From assembly GCF_030929615.1 (NCBI RefSeq), contig NZ_JAVFVU010000006.1, positions 186,001-250,000 of the forward strand: a stretch of 64,000 bases of DNA, in the 5' to 3' direction. The notes under the pieces are model-generated. The model was not told the DNA's origin, ran no database searches, and saw nothing but the letters and a program-made list of their open reading frames with translations. The number at the start of each line of letters is the position of its first letter. The first letter of the stretch is position 1. Of the stretch, positions 1-9,740 are shown one piece after another. This stretch comes from Dyadobacter sp. LHD-138. Its GTDB lineage: Bacteria > Bacteroidota > Bacteroidia > Cytophagales > Spirosomataceae. Both the position numbers and the translations under genes were made by a program.

Positions 1-612
1 GCTTCGGAAGCCAATACTTTAGTATATGCCGGATCGGCTTATATTTTCCACTACACATCGCCCCTGCCTGTTACACTCATCACTTTTAAAGCTGTTAAAA
101 ATGAAAACCAGGCGCTGCTGAGCTGGGCAACCACCATGGAAAGCAATGCTGATTACTTTGATATTCAAAAAAGTGGGGACGGCTTTATGTGGAAAACGTT
201 GGGACGGGTACTGGCAGCTGTTACAAGTGATCAGCTCCGGTCCTATTCTTTTATAGACAGCAATCCATTGGATGAAGATTCCCCGGGCCAAGAAAATCTG
301 TACCGACTTAAAATGGTGGATCTGGATGGCAGTTTTGCTTACAGCCGTATTGTAAGTCTGTCATTTGGCAATTACCCTCGAACCATCCTTTACCCTAACC
401 CGGTATCGGACAAGCTTTACTATAACCCGGCAGATGCGGCAAATATAACATCCATCAGCATCATCAACAGCGCCGGACAGATCATGTTCCAGTCTTTTGA
501 ATATGGTAAAGCAGGTATTCCGGTCAATCGTCTCACTCCCGGGATTTACCTGGTGCAAATCAGGAAAAAAACAGGCACTATGCAGTTTCAAAAAATAGTC
601 GTCGCACGATAA
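1..612 (+). CDS. C-terminal part of a T9SS-secreted protein (partial)
   Basis: The reading frame is open from base 1, so the gene begins outside the window; about 203 codons are visible. Residues near the window start (PLPVTLITFKA...LLSWAT) match the fibronectin-like stretch that commonly precedes type IX secretion sorting domains. The last ~75 residues form a type A sorting domain: a YPNPVSDKLY motif, a central strand pair and a terminal GIYLVQI...QKIVV pattern. This domain directs export across the outer membrane by the T9SS and is cleaved there. The functional part of the protein is not visible, so its role is unknown. A strong bidirectional terminator follows the stop codon. Confidence 0.85.
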   Translation, partial: ASEANTLVYAGSAYIFHYTSPLPVTLITFKAVKNENQALLSWATTMESNADYFDIQKSGDGFMWKTLGRVLAAVTSDQLRSYSFIDSNPLDEDSPGQENLYRLKMVDLDGSFAYSRIVSLSFGNYPRTILYPNPVSDKLYYNPADAANITSISIINSAGQIMFQSFEYGKAGIPVNRLTPGIYLVQIRKKTGTMQFQKIVVAR

Positions 613-644
613 AAGAAATAACTGATTATCCAAAACTGAACAAC

Positions 645-679
645 AAAAAACCGGATTAAAATAACTTAATCCGGCTTTT
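645..679. terminator. Bidirectional terminator
   Basis: A 9-bp perfect stem CCGGATTAA/TTAATCCGG (651-659 and 666-674) is flanked by six A on the left and four T on the right. It lies between convergent genes (T9SS protein and pyrophosphatase) and can serve both. Confidence 0.85.
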
Positions 680-694
680 GTTCATTACCTTTTC

Positions 695-3319
695 TCACTT
701 TTTAGTAACACGAATGGATATACGGCGATTTTGCGCCCTACCCTCTTCCGTATCATTGGAAGCAACAGGATGCTCTTCTCCATATCCTTCCGATTCAAGG
801 CGGGCATTGTCAACCCCCAAATCGGCCAATGATTTTTTCACCGACTGCGCACGTTCGCTTGAAAGTTTCAGGTTCGCCGCGGCATCGCCGGTGTTGTCTG
901 TATAACCACCCAGTTTTATCGCAACAGCCGGATATGCCTTCAGGATTTCAGCAACATTTTCCAATTGTTCTTTTGACTGCGGTTTAAGGTTCGCGCTACC
1001 CGTTTCAAACAAGAGACGATCAAAGTCAAACCAGGTTTCCTTATCCACCTGTTTGTCCGATTTAATAAATGCTAAAAGCGACGATTCCACCGGATTTCCC
1101 GTAGATGCAATATTCAGCTTTACCCCATTGACATCAAGCGTTGTCGTTTCAATATTCTGAAGGGGCATTTCAATAACCTCCTCTTCCACAACAACCACTT
1201 TATCCGAAGGAATAACCGCGATATGCGGGGCGATCACCAGAGACACGATCGACATCAGCTTAATCAAAATATTCATCGAAGGGCCGGAGGTATCTTTAAA
1301 CGGATCACCAACAGTATCCCCCGTAACCGCAGCTTTATGCGGATCAGAACCTTTGTAATACGTTTTACCTTTGATGTCAACACCTTTTTCAAATGATTTT
1401 TTCGCATTGTCCCAGGCACCACCGGCATTATTCTGAAAAATACCCATCAATACCCCGGAAACTGTTACGCCAGCCAGGGTGCCGCCCAATACTTCCGGGC
1501 CAAACAGGAAGCCAACGGCAACCGGAACCAGCAGGGCGATCAAACCCGGCGCCACCATTTCCCGGATGGACGCCTCCGTTGAAATAGCCACGCATTTGTC
1601 GTATTCCGGTTTGGCAGTCCCCTCCATAATACCAGGAATTTCCCGGAACTGGCGACGAACTTCTTCCACCATTTTCATAGCGGCACGCCCCACAGCCGCA
1701 ATGGCGAGGGATGAAAATATAAACGGGATCATGGCACCCACAAAAAGCCCTGCAAGTACATTTGCTTTGTAAATATCAATCGAATTAATGCCGGCTACAC
1801 CACAAAACGCCGCAAACAGTGCCAGTGAAGTAAGCGCCGCCGAAGCAATCGCAAAGCCCTTTCCAGACGCCGCAGTGGTATTACCAACCGCATCCAAAAC
1901 GTCGGTACGCCCACGGACTTCTTCCGGCAAATGAGCCATTTCAGCAATACCACCCGCATTATCGGCAATCGGCCCAAAGGCATCAATGGCAAGCTGCATG
2001 GCTGTCGTTGCCATCATCCCGGCTGCCGCAATGGCTACACCGTATAAACCTGCAAATTCATAACTGATAAAAATCCCCGCTGCCAGCACCAATGTTGGAA
2101 TAACCGTGGATTCCATTCCGACAGAAAGTCCGCCGATAATATTGGTCGCGTGCCCCGTAGACGACTGATTAACAATTGATTGCACCGGACGCTTTCCCAT
2201 TGCTGTGTAATATTCTGTCACGGTCGACATAATAGCACCAACAATAGAGCCGAGCAAAATCGCGTAAAACACATGCATGGAAGTAAATTCAACCCCGCGA
2301 ATGGTGAGAATTCCATCCGGCAACATCCACATTGTTAACGGATAACAGGCAATCAAAGTCAATATAATTGATCCCCAGTTTCCCCGGTTCAGTGCGCCCT
2401 GCACATCACCGTGATCCCCACTGATCCGGACAAAAAGCATGCTGATGATGGATGCGATCAAACCCACACCCGCAATCACCATCGGGAGTAAAATCGGAGA
2501 GATTCCCCCAAAATTATCCATACTATCGGAAGCAATTTCCCTGCCCAAAACCATTGTCGCCAGAATTGTAGCCACATACGAGCCAAATAAATCGGCTCCC
2601 ATACCAGCCACATCTCCTACGTTATCTCCTACGTTATCCGCGATGGTGGCAGGATTACGCGGGTCATCTTCCGGAATACCTGCTTCCACTTTCCCCACCA
2701 AATCAGCGCCTACATCGGCTGCCTTGGTGTAAATTCCTCCTCCTACACGTGCAAAAAGTGCAATGGATTCGGCACCCAATGAAAAACCGGCAAGTACTTC
2801 CAATACTTTTTCCATGCCAAGTCCATTGACATCTGCGCTATCTTCTACAAAAAAATGATACAGAATAATAAAAAGACCACCCAATCCGATGACCGCCAAA
2901 CTCGCCACCCCGATTCCCATCACGGAACCACCGGTGAAAGACACTTCAAGCGCTTTGGTTAAACTGGTACGCGCCGCCTGCGTGGTACGTACGTTGGATT
3001 TTGTAGCGATATTCATCCCGATATATCCGGCAAAGGCCGAGATGAAGGCACCCGCAATGAAGGAAGCACCAATAAAAACACTGGAATTTTCAACCAGTGT
3101 GCCGGAATAACCCAATAAAATACTGACAATAATACCGAAGACGATAAGAACGCGCCATTCGGCTTTTAAAAATGCAAGGGCACCGTCTGCAATGGCATCT
3201 GCTATTTCTTTCATGTTGCCATCTCCGGCATCCTGCCTGATAACCCAACCTCGTTTAAAAAACATAACCAGCAAGCCAATCAGGCCTAATACTGGCACTA
3301 AATAGGTAATATTACTCAT
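695..3319 (-). CDS. hppA: K+-dependent membrane pyrophosphatase fused to an OmpA-like domain
   Basis: An integral-membrane pyrophosphatase that couples PPi hydrolysis to Na+ and/or H+ export across the inner membrane. About residues 1-710 show the multi-helix fold and the substrate-site signatures: [20 protein letters not shown] and [20 protein letters not shown]. The [12 protein letters not shown] segment has Ala where K+-independent enzymes have Lys, which predicts K+ dependence. After a ~50-residue linker, residues 760-874 form an OmpA/Pal-type peptidoglycan-binding domain with GYTD (D808), LSSERAQ (R823) and a terminal GRAQNRRI. Ordinary family members are about 670-800 residues and lack this domain. 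M-PPase C-termini are known to face the periplasm, so the fusion is topologically sensible. The gene is monocistronic. The choice of Na+ or H+ as pumped ion cannot be settled by eye. Confidence 0.95.
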   Translation of the reverse strand: MSNITYLVPVLGLIGLLVMFFKRGWVIRQDAGDGNMKEIADAIADGALAFLKAEWRVLIVFGIIVSILLGYSGTLVENSSVFIGASFIAGAFISAFAGYIGMNIATKSNVRTTQAARTSLTKALEVSFTGGSVMGIGVASLAVIGLGGLFIILYHFFVEDSADVNGLGMEKVLEVLAGFSLGAESIALFARVGGGIYTKAADVGADLVGKVEAGIPEDDPRNPATIADNVGDNVGDVAGMGADLFGSYVATILATMVLGREIASDSMDNFGGISPILLPMVIAGVGLIASIISMLFVRISGDHGDVQGALNRGNWGSIILTLIACYPLTMWMLPDGILTIRGVEFTSMHVFYAILLGSIVGAIMSTVTEYYTAMGKRPVQSIVNQSSTGHATNIIGGLSVGMESTVIPTLVLAAGIFISYEFAGLYGVAIAAAGMMATTAMQLAIDAFGPIADNAGGIAEMAHLPEEVRGRTDVLDAVGNTTAASGKGFAIASAALTSLALFAAFCGVAGINSIDIYKANVLAGLFVGAMIPFIFSSLAIAAVGRAAMKMVEEVRRQFREIPGIMEGTAKPEYDKCVAISTEASIREMVAPGLIALLVPVAVGFLFGPEVLGGTLAGVTVSGVLMGIFQNNAGGAWDNAKKSFEKGVDIKGKTYYKGSDPHKAAVTGDTVGDPFKDTSGPSMNILIKLMSIVSLVIAPHIAVIPSDKVVVVEEEVIEMPLQNIETTTLDVNGVKLNIASTGNPVESSLLAFIKSDKQVDKETWFDFDRLLFETGSANLKPQSKEQLENVAEILKAYPAVAIKLGGYTDNTGDAAANLKLSSERAQSVKKSLADLGVDNARLESEGYGEEHPVASNDTEEGRAQNRRISIRVTKK

Positions 3320-3520
3320 GCGCGATATGAATTAGGTTTAAGGTATTAAATTCTCGTAAATATAGAGAATGCGACCTCATAACAAAATCCAAAAGTGCTT
3401 ATTTTTGTTCAATTCGTATTTTTTTTGTAAAAATACACAGAAATTAAACTGAATTTTTTGATTATATAATATTATTCGTCAAAGTTAGTCCTTATAACAC
3501 ACCGGATACAGCACTAATAC

Positions 3521-4465
3521 TCAGCGCATTGATTTACCGCCCGGGGTTAAATGATAGAAATGCGATAGGGTATCATACAATTCCGGGTGTTTTTGGCTAA
3601 ATTCTTCCGGATTGTTGAAGAAATATTCACTGACAACCGCAAGAAATTCCGCGTTGTTGGTAATCGCATAGGGGTTAATATCCGACTCGCCGCTCCTGAT
3701 TTCGAGCATCTCTTTTTTGATCAGATGCAGCCACGGCAATGCATATATGTTATCGGCGAGACGTTCAGGCATCCCATCGGTTTCACCATCTTCCCGGTCC
3801 AGCAAATGCACAAATTCATGAATACCTACGTTATTATCACCCTTTCTACCGTTGAATCCATTCAACAATGCGGGTTTTGATAAAAGAAGCGAGTGGTTCA
3901 TGTAGCGGTTTCCCACCATTCCTTCAATATTTTCGGAAGACTTATTCTCGCCAATTTCGAATTTTTCACTGAAAGAGGCAGGATAAATCAGTACCTCATT
4001 TAATGCCGGATAATCGAAAGCAGGAGAGGCAAAAGTTGGAATAATAGCACTTGCAGCCACCAAAACGCGAACCTGGTCATCAATCTCGGTATCAATACCT
4101 TCTACCCTTTTTTCAAGCAAAAACAATTGCACTCTTTTTTCAAACAACGCTTTCTTTTTGGCATCAAGATTTTGGAAGAAAACAGCGTGTTTTTCCAGAA
4201 TATCGCGCCAGGACGCTGGAAAAGCAGTTTTAAAAACAGCAAGCCTTGCATAAGATTTTTTGTACTGAAACCTGTGAATTACCGCAATGATCCCAACCAG
4301 AAGAAAACCAATGAGATACAGCACATTTTTCTGGCTGAAATAAGCCAGTATGCCAAAAAGGACCATCACGCCGAGCTCCCAGCCAATAGCCCTGACGCGG
4401 GCGGATCTCAACTGGTTTTCATAATAAGTTTTCAGATCCTGAACAGAGGTAATGGTCGGATTCAT
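3521..4465 (-). CDS. MtfA-like zinc peptidase (M90 family)
   Basis: A 314-residue protein with two likely membrane helices (about residues 29-63) followed by a soluble domain. The zinc-peptidase signature HEFVH (H216, E217, H220) is followed by LLDREDGETDGMPE, the extended motif typical of MtfA/M90 peptidases. In E. coli MtfA binds the glucose repressor Mlc, but no Mlc partner is visible here and Bacteroidota homologues are uncharacterised. The N-terminal membrane anchor is not present in E. coli MtfA. It starts 41 bp downstream of the glycosyltransferase on the same strand, so it may be read through from the pigment operon, although nothing ties it to that pathway. Confidence 0.85.
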   Translation of the reverse strand: MNPTITSVQDLKTYYENQLRSARVRAIGWELGVMVLFGILAYFSQKNVLYLIGFLLVGIIAVIHRFQYKKSYARLAVFKTAFPASWRDILEKHAVFFQNLDAKKKALFEKRVQLFLLEKRVEGIDTEIDDQVRVLVAASAIIPTFASPAFDYPALNEVLIYPASFSEKFEIGENKSSENIEGMVGNRYMNHSLLLSKPALLNGFNGRKGDNNVGIHEFVHLLDREDGETDGMPERLADNIYALPWLHLIKKEMLEIRSGESDINPYAITNNAEFLAVVSEYFFNNPEEFSQKHPELYDTLSHFYHLTPGGKSMR

Positions 4466-4506
4466 GGCGAAAAATAACGATTGATGAACGATTCGGGATA
4501 AAAGGA

Positions 4507-5664
4507 TCAGTTGTGTTTTCTGGCGAGTTTGAGTATAAACCAGGAGACAGCAAAACCGATCAGGCCCGTAACAAGTGCCAACAATGTTCCACCTAGAAAA
4601 TACTGAACAAAGTTAACGTGGATAGAATCCAGCGTCAGGTCCTTGACAGAATCCAGCTGAACACCGTTTTTATAAAACAATCCCCCAAATTTATAGCTTC
4701 CGAAAATAATAAATGGAATTAAAGGTGGTAAACTGATATTCGCTGCGCTAAGAAAAAGCACCTTATTCATCCTGAAATAAATGGAAAGCGGAATCCCCAC
4801 CAGAAGCTGAAAGCCCCAGATCGGAACGATACCCATAAAAAAGCCAAAACCAATCGAGGCCGCTTTGCTGTAATTGCTTTCATCAGGCTTCCGGGCTTCC
4901 TCTTTTATAATTTTCCAGAGCCCTTTCTTTTTTACATACAGAAAAAGCCGTTTGGGCAGATAATAAAGCAGCGTCAGGATCACGAAATAAGTATTCAGAA
5001 TACTGATCCGCGTAAAATCCCGGAACGGGCGAAAGTGCGTTACACGTTCATTGCTATCGTAAATAACCTGGATATTGATCGGCATGATCTTGACATCCTT
5101 CCACGCCAGTTTTACAATAACCTCTATTTCCGTCTCAAATTTGGATGTAAAAAGTCTGATATTTTTTATCGGATCCAGCGGATACAACCTGAAACCGGTT
5201 TGTGTATCGGGAAGTGTAAGTCCGGTCTCGAATTTAAACCAGAAATTGGAAAACTTATTCCCGAAAGAACTTTTCCCAGGCACACCTTCCTGGGTCATGT
5301 TGCGGGAACCCATTAGCAGCGCATCCGGATTTTTATAAGCCGCTTCTATAAATAAGGGAATATCCTCAGGCAGATGCTGCCCGTCGGAATCAATAGAAAT
5401 TGCGTTTTTATAACCCAGCAAAATCGCCTCCTTAAAACCACGGCGGAGCGAATAACCCTTTCCCCTATTTACTTCGTTGGTCAGCACATGAATGCTGTCG
5501 CCATAAGTAGCCAGGATAACGGCCGTATCATCCGTGGAACCGTCATTGATCACGATAATATCTCCCTCGCCATACTTCAGAACACCTTCGATAACCCTGC
5601 GAAGCGTCTTCTGATTATTAAATGTGGGTATTAGAATACAGCAATGGATATCTCTTAAAGTCAT
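4507..5664 (-). CDS. Family 2 glycosyltransferase with C-terminal DUF2062 membrane domain
   Basis: Residues ~8-220 form a GT-A domain like dolichol-phosphate mannosyltransferase: IPTFNNQKTL near the start, NDGSTDD for nucleotide-sugar binding, and SIDSDGQH as the DxD-type metal site. Membrane helices follow, then a DUF2062 module (SIGFGFFMGIVPIWGFQLL, about residues 265-385). This GT2-DUF2062 architecture is a recurring member of flexirubin/aryl-polyene clusters in Bacteroidota. Its substrate is not known; sugar or lipid-carrier modification of the pigment or its anchor is a guess. It is the last clear member of the leftward operon, 52 bp after the dehydratase gene. Confidence 0.85.
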   Translation of the reverse strand: MTLRDIHCCILIPTFNNQKTLRRVIEGVLKYGEGDIIVINDGSTDDTAVILATYGDSIHVLTNEVNRGKGYSLRRGFKEAILLGYKNAISIDSDGQHLPEDIPLFIEAAYKNPDALLMGSRNMTQEGVPGKSSFGNKFSNFWFKFETGLTLPDTQTGFRLYPLDPIKNIRLFTSKFETEIEVIVKLAWKDVKIMPINIQVIYDSNERVTHFRPFRDFTRISILNTYFVILTLLYYLPKRLFLYVKKKGLWKIIKEEARKPDESNYSKAASIGFGFFMGIVPIWGFQLLVGIPLSIYFRMNKVLFLSAANISLPPLIPFIIFGSYKFGGLFYKNGVQLDSVKDLTLDSIHVNFVQYFLGGTLLALVTGLIGFAVSWFILKLARKHN

Positions 5665-5716
5665 TGATCAATATAAACGATGCACAGGCGTTATTCCGGC
5701 ACGAAAAACTAAAAGA

Positions 5717-6073
5717 TTAAATATAGGAAACTTGCGCTTTAAAATACGTTACGCCATCATAACTGCCCGACGCAATAACTTCTACCATTTCACCGGTTGT
5801 AAATTTAAGGTCAATTTTTATTTCGGGTGTTTCCTGCGGATTAATAATCTGAAGGAATTTGCAGGTCCGCATCGTTTTCATTCTCAGTTGGCGTTTCAGA
5901 TGTTGTTCCAGCAGTTCCTTAACAATCTGTAATTGCACGACGCCCGGCATTACGGGAGCTCCCGGGAAATGTCCGCTAAAAATGACGTGCGCAGGATCTA
6001 TCGCTATGGTAGCAGCAATGGTTTCCGGCCCGGAATTAATTTCAGCTATGGTGTATAAACTATTGAGAAACAT
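5717..6073 (-). CDS. Small hotdog-fold 3-hydroxyacyl-ACP dehydratase
   Basis: A 118-residue single hotdog domain with the FabA/FabZ-type catalytic strip FSGHFPGAPVMPGVVQ (about residues 33-48), containing the active-site His and the start of the central helix. Proteins of this size in aryl-polyene loci dehydrate the 3-hydroxyacyl-ACP intermediate to a trans-2-enoyl-ACP; with no enoyl reductase in the cluster, the double bonds accumulate into a polyene. A second, differently built dehydratase lies at 12261-12677, so the two may act at different chain lengths or pair with each other. Spacing to lolA-like upstream gene is 27 bp, consistent with one operon. Confidence 0.85.
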   Translation of the reverse strand: MFLNSLYTIAEINSGPETIAATIAIDPAHVIFSGHFPGAPVMPGVVQLQIVKELLEQHLKRQLRMKTMRTCKFLQIINPQETPEIKIDLKFTTGEMVEVIASGSYDGVTYFKAQVSYI

Positions 6074-6100
6074 TCGGTTGAAATAAGTTAAATCTGATAC

Positions 6101-6733
6101 TCAAAGATTCAAAAAAACACTTTCAGCAATGGGCTGATTAAACTTTTCATTCTGAAACCGCATCACACTTTTATCTCCCCCTTTTTCAAAAAAAGTCAGC
6201 TCTTTCAACCGCAGCGTACCTTTTGGAAAAACCAGGTTAATCTTGGCATAAACATTCCGCATCCGCTTATTTGTCGGCGTTAACACGACCAGATACTGAT
6301 CCGTACTTTCCATACAAACCTGTGTAAATGCTTTGCTTTGCTGAAAATCGCCGTTAACAAGCCCCAGCATAACCTGCTTGATCTGTCCGGCCATGCGCCC
6401 CGCAGCACCTACATTTTTCTCCTTGCTGCCGTCCTGCACACGCAGCTTATCGCCATTGATCAGGATAATGTATTTAAAAGGCGTTTGCTGTTCCCAGCGC
6501 ATGCGGTCGTCTTTTTTGAAATAAAATACGCCTGACGATTTTTCCGGCTCTTTCAAAAAAGATAAATACTTCTCTTCTTTAAAATCGGCCTGGATAGAAG
6601 AAGTTGACTGGGACGATTTGCGTAAATCGGCCAGAATTTTATCCGGGTTTGCAGCCGGTTTGAAATCCTGCGCAAAGGAAGTTACACCGAAACACGTAAA
6701 AAGTATTAAAAAAAATAAGTTACAAGGTCTCAT
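6101..6733 (-). CDS. LolA-like periplasmic lipoprotein carrier
   Basis: A 210-residue protein with a cleavable signal peptide (MRPCNLFFLILFTCFG...SFA) and a LolA-type beta-barrel pattern: a SIQADFKEEKYL segment, then FYFKKDDRMRWEQQTPF, in which a reporter Arg and aromatic residues line the hydrophobic groove. LolA proteins ferry lipidated cargo from inner to outer membrane. LolA-like proteins are standard members of aryl-polyene clusters, where they are thought to carry the pigment or its lipid conjugate; that assignment is inference here. It overlaps the deacetylase gene by 14 bp, suggesting translational coupling. Confidence 0.85.
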   Translation of the reverse strand: MRPCNLFFLILFTCFGVTSFAQDFKPAANPDKILADLRKSSQSTSSIQADFKEEKYLSFLKEPEKSSGVFYFKKDDRMRWEQQTPFKYIILINGDKLRVQDGSKEKNVGAAGRMAGQIKQVMLGLVNGDFQQSKAFTQVCMESTDQYLVVLTPTNKRMRNVYAKINLVFPKGTLRLKELTFFEKGGDKSVMRFQNEKFNQPIAESVFLNL

Positions 6734-7490
6734 AAGGTTCTTTATTAATGATTTCCGGTAAGGGACGGATCTCGATATTTTTGCTCCGGCAGTGCTCTAT
6801 CAGGTCTTCCAAAGCGTCAGCTGTCACAGACAGGTTATCGTGCAGCAAAATGATATCACGTTTCTGTAATTTTGAAATCACATTCTGAATCAGCTGATAT
6901 TTATTTTTCACCCGGGTATCAAAGCTCCTGAGCGACCAGCCAATGGATTGCAGTTTTGTTTCCTTTAAAACGGCCCGGTAACGCGGGTTTGTCACGCCAA
7001 AAGGTGGCCGAAAAAAAGCAGGTGATTTCCCAAGCGTTTGAAGGATAACTTCCGTGCAATGTTTTAAGTCCTTGCGCAACCGATCCGTTGAAAAAAGGGC
7101 GATCAGATAATGATGACTGTAAGAATGATTGGCAATAATGTGCCCCTCCCGATCCATCTGATGCAATAATTCCGGATATTTCTCGGCCTTTTTCCCAATA
7201 ACAAAGAAAGTGGCCTTCACACCTTTTTCTTTCAGTATGGCTAAAATACGCGGTGTATTTTCCGGATCAGGTCCGTCATCAAAAGTGAGTGCAACAGCCT
7301 TTTTTTTGCCTCTATGAATGGATTTTACAAAATAATTAGCTCTGATCTGATAAGAACCATAACCCGTGCTGATCAGATATAAAACCAGGATGAGCCCCAG
7401 AATGATCTCCACATAACCTGTTTCCCAAAAGGCAAACCCACAGAGCACGAGTAAAATTCCGACGATTGCTGTTACGACGTTATGCTTCAA
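6720..7490 (-). CDS. NodB-type polysaccharide deacetylase, membrane anchored
   Basis: Two N-terminal hydrophobic helices (residues ~5-50) are followed by a NodB homology domain: motif 1 TFDDGPDPENTP with the catalytic and metal-binding Asp pair, motif 2 NHSYSHH with metal His residues, and motif 3-like RPPFG. Family members remove N-acetyl groups from polysaccharides or act on related amides and esters. Such a gene is frequently found in flexirubin clusters, but its role in pigment assembly is unknown. The frame has no upstream ATG; the start is TTG at 7490, overlapping the preceding ketosynthase-like gene by 11 bp. Confidence 0.85.
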   Translation of the reverse strand: MKHNVVTAIVGILLVLCGFAFWETGYVEIILGLILVLYLISTGYGSYQIRANYFVKSIHRGKKKAVALTFDDGPDPENTPRILAILKEKGVKATFFVIGKKAEKYPELLHQMDREGHIIANHSYSHHYLIALFSTDRLRKDLKHCTEVILQTLGKSPAFFRPPFGVTNPRYRAVLKETKLQSIGWSLRSFDTRVKNKYQLIQNVISKLQKRDIILLHDNLSVTADALEDLIEHCRSKNIEIRPLPEIINKEPYETL

Positions 7491-8448
7491 GGGATTGTAT
7501 CAACGTTAAGCCTAAATTATCTTTATTCAATCCGTTCAGGATCAGTACATTTTTTAGTTCGGGATGATGTTTGATGCGGTCTGCTGCGTAATGCGCCGCA
7601 AACGCCGAATTCGTCGGATACAAACCCGAAAGTTTCGTATAGTTGATCAGTTTTGAATCTGCGTGATAATGCGCATTAAAATATTCATAAGCAACAGATT
7701 CCTTGCTCGTACCGGCATTAAAATCTGCATACAGAATAAGGTCCACCTCCGACACATTCAGAAAATTATCAGACAAAAACGTACCAATGGCCGCGTCAGC
7801 ATCCTGCACCAAACCAGCCACTTGCACATCCTGAATGCGCGCGACCGACTTTTCGGATTTTTCCCCGCTCAAAACAAAAAACGATGCACCGGATGTCAGA
7901 TTCAGTTTCGGCCGGGGATGTAATTGCGCGGCGGCTTCATCCAGGAATTCAATGTATTCATCCGCAGCCCCCGTTAGGATGTGGCTGTTTCCTTCGCCAA
8001 GCAAAAGAGCACCGTCGATCAAAGCGTGTTCAAACGATAGCGTATTTTGCGTATGCGTCATGTTATAGCCATGATTTCCAATACTCAAAGAAATCTGGCC
8101 GGCAATGGTATTGTGCGTAGATTGTATGAAAGAAGTGGGCGGCAGCAACCCTTCAATGGTCAGGAAATTGTTTAGAAATTTTTCTGTGTCGTGTAAACAG
8201 CCCAGCCCGGTCCCCACGACAATGGCATCAGGCTGTTCTACATCCGCTTGCTGCAAACAATCCTTTGCGGCCGTCACCGACATCCGCAGGATTTTGCTCA
8301 TTCTGCGCAGTAATCCCGCGTCAATGTATTCCTTATAATTTGGACTGATCAACTCAGAAGATTCACCGAGCGGCTCAATCACCTTCGAAAAGCCATCATT
8401 TTGAAATGTGGGCTGATGAGAAACCGTTGAAGCAGCTGATATATACAT
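7480..8448 (-). CDS. Cys-less ketosynthase-like protein (chain-length-factor type)
   Basis: A 322-residue thiolase-fold protein related to beta-ketoacyl synthases. It shows the KS pattern SFIQSTHNTIAGQIS and then THTQNTLSFEHALIDGA where an active KS would carry the nucleophile-elbow Cys (ACSSG); no Cys is present and the C-terminal His motifs are absent. It is therefore probably a chain-length-factor-like partner of the active KS encoded just upstream. It is a paralogue of the protein at 24552-25598, with shared LLRRM, F(I/V)QST and FE(H/G)AL segments. I start it at the ATG at 8448, preceded by AAGAAAG; the longer frame would need TTG at 8481 and adds 11 atypical residues. Confidence 0.8.
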   Translation of the reverse strand: MYISAASTVSHQPTFQNDGFSKVIEPLGESSELISPNYKEYIDAGLLRRMSKILRMSVTAAKDCLQQADVEQPDAIVVGTGLGCLHDTEKFLNNFLTIEGLLPPTSFIQSTHNTIAGQISLSIGNHGYNMTHTQNTLSFEHALIDGALLLGEGNSHILTGAADEYIEFLDEAAAQLHPRPKLNLTSGASFFVLSGEKSEKSVARIQDVQVAGLVQDADAAIGTFLSDNFLNVSEVDLILYADFNAGTSKESVAYEYFNAHYHADSKLINYTKLSGLYPTNSAFAAHYAADRIKHHPELKNVLILNGLNKDNLGLTLIQSLEA

Positions 8449-8493
8449 GTTCACTTTCTTATGGATTAAAAGTTTTGGCAAACCAGAACCCGG

Positions 8494-9678
8494 TCATTTA
8501 TTGACGGCAAAAACAAGAGACGAATTGTTACCGCCAAAACCAAAGGAATTCGATAACACCGCCAATACCGGCTGACCTTTCCTTAACTCCGTTGACGGAA
8601 CAAGCCCGGTTTCAGCAATCGGATTTTGGTAATTCAGATTCGGATAAATTAATCCGTTTTGTATAGCCAAGACAGAATACACAGCCTCGATAGCGCCCGC
8701 CGCTGCCAGGGTATGCCCGGTAAATGGCTTTGTCGAGCTGAATTCGGGTATGTTATCCCCAAAAATATTGAGCATGGCCACGGATTCCGACAAATCATTA
8801 TTTTTAGTTCCGGTCCCGTGTGCATTAACATAGGAAATATCCAACGCATTGAATCCCGATTTATCAATGGCATTCTGAATGGCCATGGTGGCACCTTTTC
8901 CATCCGGCGATGAGGCCGTTTGGTGATAAGCATCCGCAGCATTTGCCCATCCTTTCAAAGAGCAGATCGTGGTATTACCCGTTAGTCGAGCACTTTTATC
9001 ACTTTCCAGCAACAAAAAAGCGGCTCCTTCACCGAGATTTAATCCGCTTCTGGATTCGTCAAACGGCCGACACCACTGATCATCATAGATCATAAGGGAA
9101 CGAAAACCGTTGAGTGTAAAATTGGTCAGCGCATCGGTTCCGCCAACCAAAACACGGTCCAGTTTTCCCTGTTCAATCAAACGGGCACCCAGCATGATCG
9201 CGTTGGCACCCGATGAGCAGGCTGTTGAAAGTGTATTGATATATCCCGAGATACCCAGTTCCGCGGCAATCCGTTCGGTGGTGTTCCCGCTGTCATGACA
9301 TTTTAAAACATTAAAATCCGGGTGATTCCGGTCCAGATAATAACGGTAAAACTTTTCGGTTTTATCCATCCCTCCCACCGACGTGGCGGAAATGATCCCG
9401 GTGCGGATTTCACTGGCGTGACGATTATTGCCCCAGGCCTCCCGCGCCGCTGCCAAACCCAATAAAGACGTTCGTGAAACAGGTTTTGACCTGACACCCA
9501 AACGATCCACCAATTCCTCATTGGAACACTTCACCTCTCCAACCAGGTAATCCTTTCCTGTCTCCAAAAATTGCACCGGTTCGATACCGGATTTACTATT
9601 TTGCAGCGCATACAGATTTTCGGCAACCGTCAATCCGATCGCTGAAACAATTCCCAAACCTGTGATCCGAACGGCCAT
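8494..9678 (-). CDS. Beta-ketoacyl-ACP synthase (FabF/KAS-II type), active
   Basis: A 394-residue condensing enzyme with the full catalytic triad: C154 in STACSSGANA, H287 in VNAHGTGT, and H322 in FTGHTLAAAGA. It should catalyse decarboxylative Claisen condensation of malonyl-ACP with the growing aryl-polyenyl chain. It is followed 45 bp later by the Cys-less partner (7480-8448), an arrangement like the KS-CLF pairs of type II polyketide and aryl-polyene systems, and preceded by an ACP gene. It is most similar by eye to the KS at 60758-61975 (shared [11 protein letters not shown] and GLNLGE segments), which suggests a duplication between the two pigment regions. Confidence 0.9.
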   Translation of the reverse strand: MAVRITGLGIVSAIGLTVAENLYALQNSKSGIEPVQFLETGKDYLVGEVKCSNEELVDRLGVRSKPVSRTSLLGLAAAREAWGNNRHASEIRTGIISATSVGGMDKTEKFYRYYLDRNHPDFNVLKCHDSGNTTERIAAELGISGYINTLSTACSSGANAIMLGARLIEQGKLDRVLVGGTDALTNFTLNGFRSLMIYDDQWCRPFDESRSGLNLGEGAAFLLLESDKSARLTGNTTICSLKGWANAADAYHQTASSPDGKGATMAIQNAIDKSGFNALDISYVNAHGTGTKNNDLSESVAMLNIFGDNIPEFSSTKPFTGHTLAAAGAIEAVYSVLAIQNGLIYPNLNYQNPIAETGLVPSTELRKGQPVLAVLSNSFGFGGNNSSLVFAVNK

Positions 9679-9740
9679 TTTAATCGAAAGTAGAACAGTT
9701 AAAAATTAAAACAGGACCCGATTTAAAACCAGCCCCGTTA

